NCBI GenBank assembly: GCA_046292345.1
Contig: JBKBRC010000011.1
Coordinates: 5,778 to 69,777 of the forward strand
Direction: 5' to 3'
Length of the DNA: 64,000 nucleotides
DNA from: JBKBRC01 sp046292345
GTDB taxonomy: Bacteria > Bacteroidota > Rhodothermia > Rhodothermales > Rubricoccaceae
This document shows positions 34,067 through 43,312 of this stretch, in pieces. Every line of letters begins with the position of its first letter. Within the stretch, counting starts at the first letter, position 1. The notes beneath the pieces are model-generated. The model was not told the origin of the DNA, ran no database searches, and was given only the letters and a program-made list of their open reading frames with translations. The translations under genes and the position numbers were made by a program.

Positions 34067-35449
34067 TCAGTTGGTCAGGCTGCGGATGGGCGCCGGGATG
34101 CGCCCGCCGCGGCGCGCGAAGACCGCGCTCGAGAGCCCCGAGACGGGCATGATGGGCGCGCGGCCAAGCAGCCCGCCGTAGTCCGCCCACTCGCCGACGC
34201 CCTTGCCGTGGACGGGCAGGATGCGCACGGCCGTTGTCTTGTCGTTGATCATGCCGATGGCGAACTCGTCGAAGAGGATGCCGGCGATGGTCTCGGCCGG
34301 CGTGTCGCCGGGGATGGCGACCATGTCCAGCCCGACCGAGCAGATCGCGCTCATGGCCTCGAGCTTCTCGAGCGTGAGGTGCCCTGCGGCGGCGGCCTCG
34401 ATCATCGCCTGGTCCTCGGAGACGGGCATGAACGCCCCGGAGAGGCCGCCCACGTGGCGTGCGGCCATCAGCCCGCCGCGCTTGACGGCCTCGTTGAGCA
34501 TGGCGAGCGCGGCCGTCGTGCCGGGCGCGCCGACGTCCTCGAGGCCCATCGCGCGGAGCACGGCCCCGACCGAGTCGCGCTCGGCCGGCGTAGGCGCGAG
34601 CGAGATGTCGACGATGCCAAACGGGACGGGCTCGCCGGTCCGGGCCGAGAGGCGCTCGGCGTGCTGCCGCCCGATGAGTTCGCCGGCGCGCGTGATCTTG
34701 AAGGCCATGCGCTTGATGGCGTCGGTGAGCGCCCCGAAGTCGGCGCCCGGCCCGAGCGCCTCGACGGCGCGCAGCACCACGCCTGGCCCTGAGATGCCCA
34801 CGTTGACGGCCGCGCCGGCCTCGCTCGGGCCGTGGAAGGCGCCCGCCACGAACGGGTTGTCGCCGACGGCGTTGCAGAACGCGACGAACTTGGCGCAGCC
34901 GATCGAGTCGCGCTCGGCCGTGGCGCGCGCCATGCCCTTGATGGCCCGCGCGACGGCGAGCACGGCATCGGCGTTGATGCCGGCGCGCGTCGAGCCGCAC
35001 GCGACCGAGCCGCACACGCGCGCCGTCTCGGCCATCGCCTCCGGCAGCGCCTCGATGAGCGCCGCGTCGCCGGGCGTGGTGCCCTTCTCGACGAGCGCCG
35101 AGAAGCCCGCCAGGTAGTCCACCCCGACGGTGTCGGCGGCGCGGTCGAGCGTGCGCGCGAGCGCGACGAAGTCGGCGCGCGAGAAGCCGTCGGCGGCGAG
35201 GGCGGCAGGCGTGATCGAGACGCGCTTGTTGGCGATGCGCACGCCGAATGTCTCCTCGACCTCGCGTGCGACGGCCACGTGCTCGGCCGCCTGCCGCGTG
35301 ATGCGGTCGTAGATGTTCTGCCGCGTGGACTCCGGGTCGCGGCTGGCGCAGCCGCGCAGGCTCACGCCGAGCGTGACGGTGCGAATGTCGAAGGCGTCGG
35401 CCTCCGTCATGCGCACGGTTTCGAGGACTTCGTGGTGGGAGAGCGGCAC
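34067..35449 (-). CDS. UPF0210/DUF711 (PFL-like) family protein
   Basis: A 460-residue protein with the family sequences FDIRTVTLGVSLRGCA, GCAKFVAFCNAVGDNPFVAGAFHG and DMVAIPGDTPAETIAGILFDE. Members have a fold related to glycyl-radical enzymes but no known reaction. It is nearly always next to a small ACT-domain protein (UPF0237), as here, where that gene lies 74 bp upstream on the same strand. The two probably act together, with the ACT protein sensing a small ligand. Confidence 0.9.
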   Translation of the reverse strand: MPLSHHEVLETVRMTEADAFDIRTVTLGVSLRGCASRDPESTRQNIYDRITRQAAEHVAVAREVEETFGVRIANKRVSITPAALAADGFSRADFVALARTLDRAADTVGVDYLAGFSALVEKGTTPGDAALIEALPEAMAETARVCGSVACGSTRAGINADAVLAVARAIKGMARATAERDSIGCAKFVAFCNAVGDNPFVAGAFHGPSEAGAAVNVGISGPGVVLRAVEALGPGADFGALTDAIKRMAFKITRAGELIGRQHAERLSARTGEPVPFGIVDISLAPTPAERDSVGAVLRAMGLEDVGAPGTTAALAMLNEAVKRGGLMAARHVGGLSGAFMPVSEDQAMIEAAAAGHLTLEKLEAMSAICSVGLDMVAIPGDTPAETIAGILFDEFAIGMINDKTTAVRILPVHGKGVGEWADYGGLLGRAPIMPVSGLSSAVFARRGGRIPAPIRSLTN

Positions 35450-35480
35450 GGGCGCGAGGGCGTGGAGGGCGTCGCGCGCA

Positions 35481-35506
35481 GCCCGGAGCCGTAGCCCGGA
35501 GCCGTA
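35481..35506. repeat. 13-bp tandem repeat between UPF0210 and ACT genes
   Basis: Two exact copies of gcccggagccgta in the 74-bp spacer. Confidence 0.85.
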
Positions 35507-35523
35507 CGCGGCGCGGGCGGAGG

Positions 35524-35961
35524 TCAGGGGCGGTGCATGGCCGTGAAGAGGTCCTCGTGCTGCACGAGCACGCGCGCGCCGAAGCGCTCGCCGCGGGCAT
35601 GGAGGCGGTCGCGGAGGGTGCCGAGCGCCGGCCCGCCGGCGGGCAGGTCGGCGATCAGCACGACCGTGAAGTAGCCCTGCAAGACCTTCTGCGACACGTC
35701 GAGGATGTTGACGCCGGCCTCGGCGAGCTCGGCCGTGAGAGCCGCGAGCACGCCCGGCGTGTCGCTGCCGTAGGCCGTCACCACAAAGCGCGTCGCGCCC
35801 TCGGGCACGGCGGCGGCGCGGGGCGCGGCGGCAGGCGCGCCGCCGCGCAGCACAGCGCGCGCCACGCGCTCGACGCGCTCGGGCGTGGCCTCGTCGCCGA
35901 GGGCGGACGCGATGCGGTCGATCAGGGCGCGGACGTCGGCAGGGCGGTGGGCGGCGGGCAT
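35524..35961 (-). CDS. ACT-domain protein (UPF0237-like)
   Basis: A 145-residue protein with an N-terminal helical extension (about 1-50) and a C-terminal ACT domain: FVVTAYGSDTPGVLAALTAELAEAGVNILDVSQKV and YFTVVLIADLP. ACT domains bind amino acids and regulate partner proteins. It is upstream of the UPF0210 gene in the same direction. The extension is longer than in the usual 90-residue UPF0237 protein. Confidence 0.88.
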   Translation of the reverse strand: MPAAHRPADVRALIDRIASALGDEATPERVERVARAVLRGGAPAAAPRAAAVPEGATRFVVTAYGSDTPGVLAALTAELAEAGVNILDVSQKVLQGYFTVVLIADLPAGGPALGTLRDRLHARGERFGARVLVQHEDLFTAMHRP

Positions 35962-36123
35962 CGGGCGGCGGGGCAGGGGGAAGGCAAGCTACCGCCGGAG
36001 GCCGCGCGCTCGGAAGCGCTGCCGGTGCACGGCCTCCGGCACAGCAGGGGCGGTTCTGGATCCCCGCCGGAGCGGCCCTCGTTCCGCCTGCCCGTCCCTT
36101 CGCTCATTCTCCATACGCACCCG

Positions 36124-37785
36124 ATGGCTACCGCTCCGCCTCCCGGCTTCGTCCGCGTCGCCTCCACCTCCGACCTTGCCGACGGCGAGATGAAGCAGGT
36201 CTCGGCCGACGGCACCGACGTGCTGCTCGCACGCGCCGGGGGCCGCTTCCACGCCTGCACGGCGTTCTGCACCCACTACGGCGCGCCGCTTGCCGACGGC
36301 CTGCTCTGCGGCACGACCGTCGTCTGCCCCTGGCACCACGCCATGTTCGACGTTGCCACGGGCACGCTCGAGGCGCCGCCCGCGCTCGACCGTCTGCGCG
36401 CCTTCGAGGTGCGAGTCGAGGGCGAGGACGTGTTCGTGCGTGCGCCCGCCGACGCCGGCGCGCACGGCGAGGACGTGCCCTACCGCGTCTCCGACGGCGC
36501 GCCGGCCGCCTCGCCTCCGGAGGGCGGCCGGGAAGGCGCCGGATCCCCCGACGATCGCACGTTCGTCCTCGTCGGTGGCGGCGCGGCGGCGCAGGCCGCG
36601 GCCGAGGCGCTTCGCGAATTCGGCTTCCGAGGGCGTATCCTCATGCTCTCGGCCGATGCCCACCCGCCCTACGACCGCACCAAGCTCTCCAAGGGCGTTC
36701 TGGCGGGAAAAGCCGGGCCGGACGCACTCCCGCTTCGCGACGCGGCGTTCTACCGGCGCCTCCGCATTGATGTGCAGACCGGCGCCCAGGTGACTGCGCT
36801 CGACCCCGCCGCGCGCCTGCTCACGCTCGCCGGCGGCGAGACCGTCGCCTACGACGCCTGCCTCGTTGCGCCCGGTGGCACGCCGCGCCGCCTGCCCGTG
36901 CCCGGCGCCGACCGCGACGGCGTGTTCCTGCTCCGCTCGCGCGAGGACGCCGGGCGCCTCGTCGCCGAGGCCGAAGGGGCGCGCCGCGTGGTGGTCGTCG
37001 GGACGGGCTTCATCGGCATGGAGGCTGCCAGCAGCCTCTGCGACCGCGGCCTCGACGTGACCGTGATCGGGCAGGACGCGGTGCCGTTCGCGCGTGTGCT
37101 TGGCGAGCAGGTGGGGCGCGTGTTCCAGGAAGCCGCCGAAGGCAAAGGCGTGCGCTTCTGCCTCGGGGCGACCGTCGAGAAGATCGAGCCGGCCGAGGGG
37201 GACGGCCTGCGCGTTGTGCTCGAAGGCGGCGACGCCGCCGAGGGCGACCTCGTGCTGCTCGGCGTCGGCGTGCGCCCGGCGACGGACTTCCTCGAGGGCC
37301 AGCCTTTCCGCCGCGGCGACGACGGCGCGCTCGAGGCTGACGCGCACCTGCGCCTGGCCGACGGCCTCTACGCCGCCGGCGACGCCGTGCGCTACCCCGA
37401 GGCGCGCCTCGGCGCGCCCGTGCGCATCGAGCACTGGCGGCTGGCGCAGCAGCACGGCCGCCACGCCGCGCGCGCCATGCTCGGCCATGCGGCACCGTTC
37501 GAGGAGGTCCCGTTTTTCTGGACCGGGCAGTTCGGGCTCGGCCTGCGTTACGTCGGGCACGCCGAGGACTTCGACGAGGTGGTGGTAGACGGTGACCTCG
37601 GCGCGCGCACCTTCGTCGCGTTCTACGTGCGCCAGGGGCGCGCCGTCGCGGCGGCGGCGGTCGGGCGCGACCGCGATGCGGCGGCGTTCCACGTGCTGCT
37701 CATGCGCGACGCCGTCCCCGCCCCCGACGCGCTCCGCAGCGGCGTCGATCTGCAGGCGCTCGCCGCGCGACGCTGCGGCAGTTGA
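36124..37785 (+). CDS. Rieske-FAD oxidoreductase (AIFM3/ferredoxin reductase-like)
   Basis: A 553-residue fusion. The N-terminal Rieske domain (about 1-105) has both cluster-binding motifs, CTHYGAPL and CPWHHAMF. A linker leads to a pyridine nucleotide-disulphide reductase domain with FAD-binding FVLVGGGAAAQAAAEALREFG, NAD-binding VVVVGTGFIGMEAAS and LYAAGDAVRYP. It transfers electrons from NAD(P)H through FAD to the 2Fe-2S centre; the final acceptor is unknown. Start ATG 36124. The stop codon begins a 17-bp repeat array. Confidence 0.92.
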   Translation: MATAPPPGFVRVASTSDLADGEMKQVSADGTDVLLARAGGRFHACTAFCTHYGAPLADGLLCGTTVVCPWHHAMFDVATGTLEAPPALDRLRAFEVRVEGEDVFVRAPADAGAHGEDVPYRVSDGAPAASPPEGGREGAGSPDDRTFVLVGGGAAAQAAAEALREFGFRGRILMLSADAHPPYDRTKLSKGVLAGKAGPDALPLRDAAFYRRLRIDVQTGAQVTALDPAARLLTLAGGETVAYDACLVAPGGTPRRLPVPGADRDGVFLLRSREDAGRLVAEAEGARRVVVVGTGFIGMEAASSLCDRGLDVTVIGQDAVPFARVLGEQVGRVFQEAAEGKGVRFCLGATVEKIEPAEGDGLRVVLEGGDAAEGDLVLLGVGVRPATDFLEGQPFRRGDDGALEADAHLRLADGLYAAGDAVRYPEARLGAPVRIEHWRLAQQHGRHAARAMLGHAAPFEEVPFFWTGQFGLGLRYVGHAEDFDEVVVDGDLGARTFVAFYVRQGRAVAAAAVGRDRDAAAFHVLLMRDAVPAPDALRSGVDLQALAARRCGS

Positions 37786-38045
37786 GGGCGGCTCCGGGTC
37801 GAGGGCGGCTCCGGGTCGAGGGCGGCTCCGGGTCGAGGGCGGCTCCGGGTCGAGGGCGGCTCCGNNNNNNNNNNNNNNNNNNNNNNNNNNNNNNNNNNNN
37901 NNNNNNNNNNNNNNNNNNNNNNNNNNNNNNNNNNNNNNNNNNNNNNNNNNNNNNNNNNNNNNNNGAGGGCGGCTCCGGGTCGAGGGCGGCTCCGGGTCGA
38001 GGGCGGCTCCGGGTCGAGGGCGGCTCCGGGTCGAGGGCGGCTCCG
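37784..38045. repeat. 17-bp tandem array spanning a stop codon and an assembly gap
   Basis: Unit gagggcggctccgggtc: four full copies and a partial one before the gap (37784-37864) and the same after it (37965-38045). The first copy starts on the GA of the TGA stop (37783-37785). The gap implies a longer, collapsed array. Confidence 0.95.
37865..37964. other. Assembly gap (100 N)
   Basis: Placeholder run of exactly 100 N within the 17-bp repeat array; true length unknown. Confidence 0.99.
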
Positions 38046-38087
38046 ACCCGGGGCCGGGGGCCGGCACGGGAAGTCGGTGCGGACGGC

Positions 38088-38120
38088 GAGGGGGGCGGAG
38101 CGCGTCGCTCCGCCCCCCTC
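38088..38120. terminator. Strong bidirectional hairpin between convergent genes
   Basis: Perfect 15-bp arms gaggggggcggagcg / cgctccgccccccctc-type (38088-38102 and 38106-38120) around a 3-base loop, between the Rieske-FAD gene (+) and the HtrA gene (-). No T-run, but the stem is very stable and can serve both directions. Confidence 0.7.
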
Positions 38121-38145
38121 GGGCTATGCGCGGCCGGCTACGGCG

Positions 38146-39705
38146 TCACGACGACTTCGTGAGCGCCGTCAGGAACGTCGCGTTGCCCTGGCGCACGCGC
38201 ACCAGGAACGTCTGGCCTGTCTGGACGCTGGCGACGGCCTGCTCGAAGTCGCGCAGCGAGCGCACCGGCTGCCGGTTGGCCTCGACGATCACCATGCCCG
38301 GTGCAATGTTCGCCTCCCGGGCCGCTTCGGAGCGCGGGTCGACCTCCGTCACGATCACCCCCTCGACGTCGGCGGCGACGCCGAAGCGCTGCCGCGCCGT
38401 CTGCGAGAGGTTCTGCAGCGTCATGCCCATCATCTCGGCCGAGGCGGGCTGGCCCTGCGGCGTGGCGCGGTTGCCGCGGCCGTTGGGGCGCGTCGCGCTG
38501 CTGGCGAGGCGGTCCGGGTCGGGCCGCGTCCCGAGACGTACGCGCGCCGTCTGCTCGCGCCCGCCGCGGTTGAGCGTCAGCTCGACCGTGTCGCCGGGGC
38601 GGCGGTTCGAGATGGCCGAGATGATGGCGCCGGGGTCCTGGAGCGGCACGCCGTCGATGGCCGTGATCACGTCGTCTACGCGCACGCCCGCCTCGGCGGC
38701 GGGGCGGCGGCCCTGGGCGTCCTCCTGGATCTCGTTGACGACAGCCCCGCTGACAGGGGCGCCGAGGCTGCGCGCGAGCGCGGGCGAGATGGGCGTGAAC
38801 GCGATGCCGAGGTAGCCGCGCTCGACCGTGCCCGAGGCGATCAGCTGCTCGACCGTGTTCTGGACGATGTCCACCGGGATGGCGAACGAGATGCCCTGGA
38901 AGCCGCCCGTGCGCGTGGCGATGGCCGAGTTGATGCCGACGATCTCGCCGCGCAGGTTGACGAGCGGCCCGCCCGAGTTGCCCGGGTTGACGGCCGCGTC
39001 GGTCTGGATGTAGTTCGAGATGCCGCCGCCCTGCCGGCGTCCGAGGCCGGAGACGATGCCGCTCGTGACGGTGTTCGAGAGGTCGGGCGAGAGCGGGCTG
39101 CCGAAGGCGAGCACCCACTCGCCTACGCGCAGCGAGGCCGCATCGCCGAAGCGGAGGTAGGGGAAGTCGTTGCCCTCGACGCGGAGCACGGCCAGGTCAG
39201 AGAACGCGTCCGTCCCGACGACCGTGGCCGGGAGGCGGCGCCCATCGAAGAGCGTCACCGTGATGTCGTCTGCGCCCTCGATGACGTGGTTGTTGGTGAC
39301 GATGTAGCCGTCGGCGCGTACGAACGCGCCCGAGCCGAGGCCCTGGCGGACGGGCGGGGCCATGCCGCCGCCTTCGGGCATGCGGAAGAAGCCCTCGAAC
39401 GGGGTGCCCTCGAACGGGTCGGCTGGAGCGCTGCCGCCCTGCCGGCGCTGCGCCACCGTGCGCGCGGCGCTGATCTGGACCACGGCCGGGTTGACGCGCT
39501 CGGCGACAGTCGTGAACGCGCGCCCGAGGTCCTGCGCCGAGGCGATGGCGGCGTCGGGCGTGCTCACGGCCTGCGCGTTCGAGGAGGGCAGCAGGGCGGA
39601 GAGGCCGCTCAGGCTGGCAGCCGAGGTGACGAAAAAGACGCCGCCCATGAAAGCCGCCACGACGAGCAGGCCGACGGAGATGCGGCGCTTCGTATCTGCA
39701 CGCAT
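38146..39705 (-). CDS. HtrA/DegP-type serine protease with two PDZ domains
   Basis: A 519-residue periplasmic protease/chaperone. The N-terminal hydrophobic segment (ISVGLLVVAAFMGGVFFVTSAA) is a signal or anchor. The trypsin-like domain has His in VTNNHVIEGA, Asp in FSDLAVLRV and Ser in NPGNSGGPLV. PDZ1 follows at about 300-390 (YLGIAFTPISP, DVITAIDGVPL) and a second PDZ ends the protein (GVIVTEVDPRS, GMVIVEANRQPV). It degrades misfolded envelope proteins. Start ATG 39705. The upstream region contains a repeat array. Confidence 0.94.
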   Translation of the reverse strand: MRADTKRRISVGLLVVAAFMGGVFFVTSAASLSGLSALLPSSNAQAVSTPDAAIASAQDLGRAFTTVAERVNPAVVQISAARTVAQRRQGGSAPADPFEGTPFEGFFRMPEGGGMAPPVRQGLGSGAFVRADGYIVTNNHVIEGADDITVTLFDGRRLPATVVGTDAFSDLAVLRVEGNDFPYLRFGDAASLRVGEWVLAFGSPLSPDLSNTVTSGIVSGLGRRQGGGISNYIQTDAAVNPGNSGGPLVNLRGEIVGINSAIATRTGGFQGISFAIPVDIVQNTVEQLIASGTVERGYLGIAFTPISPALARSLGAPVSGAVVNEIQEDAQGRRPAAEAGVRVDDVITAIDGVPLQDPGAIISAISNRRPGDTVELTLNRGGREQTARVRLGTRPDPDRLASSATRPNGRGNRATPQGQPASAEMMGMTLQNLSQTARQRFGVAADVEGVIVTEVDPRSEAAREANIAPGMVIVEANRQPVRSLRDFEQAVASVQTGQTFLVRVRQGNATFLTALTKSS

Positions 39706-39854
39706 GGGGAGTCTGAGTGTGTTCGTTCGGTGAGTGAGCAAGGAGCGCGCCCGTGCAGGGCGCAGGCGGTCAACGCGGCCGCGCCGGGGCTTCGTGCGTG
39801 TCTCTTTCGCGCCGCTACGGCCATCGGATCCCCGCGTCGCAGATTTTCCACGGG

Positions 39855-40050
39855 GTGTAATCCTGGAGTGTAGTCTCCTGGAGTAGTGTAGTCTCCTGGA
39901 GTGTAGTCTCCTGNNNNNNNNNNNNNNNNNNNNNNNNNNNNNNNNNNNNNNNNNNNNNNNNNNNNNNNNNNNNNNNNNNNNNNNNNNNNNNNNNNNNNNN
40001 NNNNNNNNNNNNNAGTGTAGTCTCCTGGAGTGTAGTCTCCTGAAGTGTAG
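39855..40050. repeat. 15-bp tandem array with assembly gap, upstream of htrA
   Basis: Repeats of gtgtagtctcctgga, with some shortened copies, on both sides of the N run at 39914-40013. It lies about 150 bp upstream of the HtrA start, between that gene and the fumC terminator, so it could affect htrA expression. Confidence 0.92.
39914..40013. other. Assembly gap (100 N)
   Basis: Placeholder run of 100 N inside the 15-bp repeat array; the true array length is unknown. Confidence 0.99.
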
Positions 40051-40103
40051 TCGCTCAGGCTGCGGCGGCGGCGCAGCCCGAGCGCGGGGGAGCTGCGAAC
40101 GTG

Positions 40104-40144
40104 AAAAACTGCGGGGCGCCCCTCGGTCCAGAGGCGCCCCGCAG
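40104..40144 (-). terminator. Rho-independent terminator of fumC
   Basis: Perfect 12-bp arms ctgcggggcgcc / ggcgccccgcag with a 12-base loop. On the minus strand the stem is followed directly by TTTTT. It lies 125 bp after the fumarase stop. Confidence 0.88.
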
Positions 40145-40268
40145 CGACGTTTCCGCCGGCTTGCGCCAACGGAGGTAGCACGTCTTCAACGCAAGCCCGG
40201 AGAGGGTTCGTACGTGCGGGGCCGGGCGCGGCCGGTCTGGAGCGGCGGTTTCCCCGGGGTGGCCGTGC

Positions 40269-41657
40269 TCAGTGCTCGCCGGGAATGCCGGGCTCGGTCA
40301 TCTCGCGCACGTCGAGCAGCGCGTCGAGGTCGGCGCCGTCGGGCAGCACGCCCATCTCGAGCACGACCTCGCGCACCGAGCGGCCCTCGGCGGCGGCCCG
40401 CTTGGCGACCGTGCTCGCGGCGTCGTAGCCGATGGTGCGGTTGAGCGCCGTTGCGATGGCGGGGTTGCGCTCGAGCAACTCGCGGCAGCGCTCGCGGTTG
40501 GCCGTGATGCCCTCGAGGCAGCGCTCGCGGAACGCGTCGAGCGTGTGCGTGAGGATCTCAACCGACTCGAGGAGCGCGTGTGCCATGACGGGCATCATCA
40601 CGTTGAGCTCGAAGTTGCCATGCTGCCCGCCCACGGTCAGCGTGACCGCGTTGCCCATCACGCGCGCGCAGACCATCATGGCGCTCTCGCTCATGACCGG
40701 GTTGACCTTGCCCGGCATGATCGAGGAGCCCGGCTGCAGGCTCGGCAGCGCGATCTCGGCCAGTCCGCTCGTAGGGCCAGAGGAGAGGTGGCGGATGTCG
40801 TTGACGATCTTCATCAGCGCCACGGCGAGCGTGTTGAGCGCGCCGCCGGCGAAGACGTAGGCGTCCTTGGCCGCCTGCGCCTCGAAGTGGTTCTCGGCCT
40901 CGGCGAAGTCGTGCCCGGACAGGCGCGCGAGCGCCGCGATGGCGTCGGCGGCGAGGCCCCTAGGCGCGTTGATGCCCGTGCCGACGGCCGTGCCGCCGAG
41001 CGCGAGCGCCTTCAGGTCCTCGCTGGCCCAACCGAGACGGCGATCGGCGAGGCGCATCTGCGCCGCAAAGCCGCCGAACTCCTGCCCGAGCGTGACCGGC
41101 GTGGCATCCATCAGGTGCGTGCGGCCGCTCTTGACGACGTCGGCGAACGCGCGGGCCTTGGCCTCGAGCGCGTCGGCGAATCGGGCGAGGGCGGGGCGGA
41201 GGTCTTCCTCGATGGCCAGGCGCGCGGCCACGTGCATGGCCGTCGGGATGACGTCGTTGGAGGACTGGCTCGCGTTGACGTCGTCGTTGGGGTGCACCGC
41301 ACGGCCGAGCGCGCGCCCGGCGAGCGTGGCGATGACCTCGTTGGCGTTCATGTTGGTGCTCGTGCCGGAGCCGGTCTGGAAGATGTCCAGCACGAACTGG
41401 TCGTCGTAGTCGCCGGCTGCGACGGCCCGGGCCGCCTCGGCGATGGCGCGCCCGGTGTCTTCGAGTACGAGGCCGCGCGCGGCGTTGGCCTCGGCCATGG
41501 CGGCTTTGACGAGCCCGAGCGCCTGGATGAAGCGGCGCCCGAAGCGCAGGCTCGAGATGGGGAAGTTTTCCTTGGCGCGCTGCGTCTGCGCGGCGTAGAG
41601 GGCGTCTGCGGGCACGCGGACCTCGCCGAGCGAGTCGCGTTCGATGCGGTAGTCCAT
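40269..41657 (-). CDS. fumC: Class II fumarate hydratase
   Basis: A 462-residue enzyme of the fumarase/aspartase superfamily that interconverts fumarate and malate in the TCA cycle. Conserved regions are FQTGSGTSTNMNANEV (about 95-112), SGRTHLMDATPV with the active-site His, and the signature GSSIMPGKVNPV (about 315-326). FumC (rather than aspartase) is favoured by the exact signature, the N-terminus RIERDSLGEVRVP and the LERNPAIATALN ending. Single gene with its own terminator downstream. Confidence 0.94.
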   Translation of the reverse strand: MDYRIERDSLGEVRVPADALYAAQTQRAKENFPISSLRFGRRFIQALGLVKAAMAEANAARGLVLEDTGRAIAEAARAVAAGDYDDQFVLDIFQTGSGTSTNMNANEVIATLAGRALGRAVHPNDDVNASQSSNDVIPTAMHVAARLAIEEDLRPALARFADALEAKARAFADVVKSGRTHLMDATPVTLGQEFGGFAAQMRLADRRLGWASEDLKALALGGTAVGTGINAPRGLAADAIAALARLSGHDFAEAENHFEAQAAKDAYVFAGGALNTLAVALMKIVNDIRHLSSGPTSGLAEIALPSLQPGSSIMPGKVNPVMSESAMMVCARVMGNAVTLTVGGQHGNFELNVMMPVMAHALLESVEILTHTLDAFRERCLEGITANRERCRELLERNPAIATALNRTIGYDAASTVAKRAAAEGRSVREVVLEMGVLPDGADLDALLDVREMTEPGIPGEH

Positions 41658-41860
41658 GGGGAGGGGCAGTGGGACGGAGGCGGCCTGGCGAAGCTACCGC
41701 TCCCGGCCGGGCACCGGCGCACCACGTGCCGGCCTCACCGGGCTCCCCGCCTCGGGCCGGCGGCCGCTCCGGCCGCGCGCGGGCCTATCACGCCGCCGGG
41801 CCGGCCGTTGCCGCGCCGCGAGGGGCGGGCGAACTTGGCCGCTTCTCTGCCGCTGCCGCC

Positions 41861-42757
41861 GTGCGCCTGATCGACGCCCCCCCTGCCATGCAAGCCCTGG
41901 CCGACGCCGCGCGCGCGGCCGGGCGCCGGCTCGCGCTCGTGCCCACGATGGGCGCGCTCCACGAAGGCCATCTCGCCCTCGTGCGCGCCGCGCGCTCCGC
42001 CGTCGGGCCCGGGGGGCACGTGACCGTCTCGGTCTTCGTCAACCCGACGCAGTTCGGGCCGGGCGAGGACTTCGACGCCTACCCGCGCACGCTCGAGGCG
42101 GACCTGGCGGCGCTGCGCGCCCTCGGCGGCGTCGACGTCGTGTTCGCGCCCTCGGCGGCGACCATGTACCCGCTCGGCTTGCCGCCGCTGACGAGCGTGC
42201 ACGTGGCGCGGCTCGGCGAGACGCTCTGCGGCGCGCACCGCCCCGGCCACTTCGACGGCGTCGCGCTCGTCGTGGCCAAGCTGTTCCTCGCGTGCCGCCC
42301 GCACGTGGCCGTGTTCGGGCAGAAGGACGCGCAGCAGCTGGCCATCGTGCGGCGCATGGCGGCCGAGCTCGGCTTCGGCGTCGAGGTCGTGGCGCACCCG
42401 GTCGTGCGCGAGGCGGACGGGCTCGCGCTGTCGTCGCGTAACCGCTACCTCTCGCCCGAGGAGCGCGCGCAGGCGCCGGTGCTCTACCGCGCGCTCTGCG
42501 CGGCCGAGGCCGCGCTCGCCAGCGGCGAGCGCCGCACCGCCGCGCTCCGGGCGCGCATGCGCGAGGTCCTCGCTGCAGCGCCGCTCGCCCGCGTGCAGTA
42601 CGCCGAGGTCGTCTGTGCAGATACGTTGCAGCCGGCCGGCACGCTCGCGCCAGGGGCCTATCTTGCCGCGCTGGCCGTGTTCTTCGGCCCCACCCGCCTG
42701 ATCGACAACCTCCCGCTGCACGTGCCCGGCCCCGCCGGCGAGCCCGCCACCCGATGA
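41861..42757 (+). CDS. panC: Pantothenate synthetase
   Basis: A 298-residue enzyme that joins pantoate and beta-alanine with ATP. It has [15 protein letters not shown] (HxGH-type ATP site), [42 protein letters not shown] and the KMSKS-like LSSRNRYLS. The GTG at 41861 gives the normal N-terminus ([20 protein letters not shown]); ATG 41888 is an alternative. It overlaps panD by 4 bp (ATGA), so the two steps of pantothenate synthesis are translationally coupled. Confidence 0.94.
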   Translation: MRLIDAPPAMQALADAARAAGRRLALVPTMGALHEGHLALVRAARSAVGPGGHVTVSVFVNPTQFGPGEDFDAYPRTLEADLAALRALGGVDVVFAPSAATMYPLGLPPLTSVHVARLGETLCGAHRPGHFDGVALVVAKLFLACRPHVAVFGQKDAQQLAIVRRMAAELGFGVEVVAHPVVREADGLALSSRNRYLSPEERAQAPVLYRALCAAEAALASGERRTAALRARMREVLAAAPLARVQYAEVVCADTLQPAGTLAPGAYLAALAVFFGPTRLIDNLPLHVPGPAGEPATR

Positions 42758-43173
42758 CCGTCACGCTCTTCAAAGGCAAGCTGCACCGTCTCACCGTGAC
42801 CGAGGCCGACCTCTACTACGAGGGCTCGATCACGCTCGACGCCGACCTCCTCGACGCGGCCAGGCTGCTACCCTACGAGCGCGTGCAGGTCGTCAACGTC
42901 AACAACGGCGCCCGGCTCGAGACGTATACCATTCCCGGCGCGCGTGGCACGCGCACCGTGTGCCTCAACGGGCCCGCAGCCCGCCTCTGCGCGCCCGGCG
43001 ACGAGATCATCGTGATCGCCTACGCCGACATGACGCCCGAAGAAGCGCGCGACCACCGCCCGCGCGTCGTGCTCGTCGACAAGCAGAACAACCCGACGGA
43101 GGTGATGGATCTCGATGGGACGCCGATCTCGGAGCCGCACCGGCCCGGCGTGACCAACGCCGTCCGCGAGTAG
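42754..43173 (+). CDS. panD: Aspartate 1-decarboxylase precursor
   Basis: A 139-residue pyruvoyl-dependent enzyme making beta-alanine for panC. Self-cleavage occurs between Gly24 and Ser25 in [10 protein letters not shown], generating the pyruvoyl group; Lys9 and the Asn-rich [13 protein letters not shown] region are also conserved. Starts on the ATGA overlap with panC. Full length and complete. Confidence 0.94.
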   Translation: MTVTLFKGKLHRLTVTEADLYYEGSITLDADLLDAARLLPYERVQVVNVNNGARLETYTIPGARGTRTVCLNGPAARLCAPGDEIIVIAYADMTPEEARDHRPRVVLVDKQNNPTEVMDLDGTPISEPHRPGVTNAVRE

Positions 43174-43312
43174 CCCGTCGTCTGCGGGCAGCCTGCCGGC
43201 ACATGCGTCTGGCGTGTTCGCCTGCGGGCCCTTTTCACCGGAAGCCTTCTCCCTCCGCCGGAAGCCCTTTTTCTAACGGCCTCGCCCTCCCGCTCTCCAC
43301 CATTCCAGCCGC

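Noticed and set aside
34067..35600. Upstream extension of the histidine kinase frame across the UPF0210 gene
   Set aside because: The extension translates to an Arg-rich shadow; the true UPF0210 protein is in another frame of the same strand.
37784..38045. Possible CRISPR array
   Set aside because: The units are contiguous with no unique spacers, and no cas genes are present. It is a simple tandem repeat; the same holds for 39855-40050 and 23495-23666.
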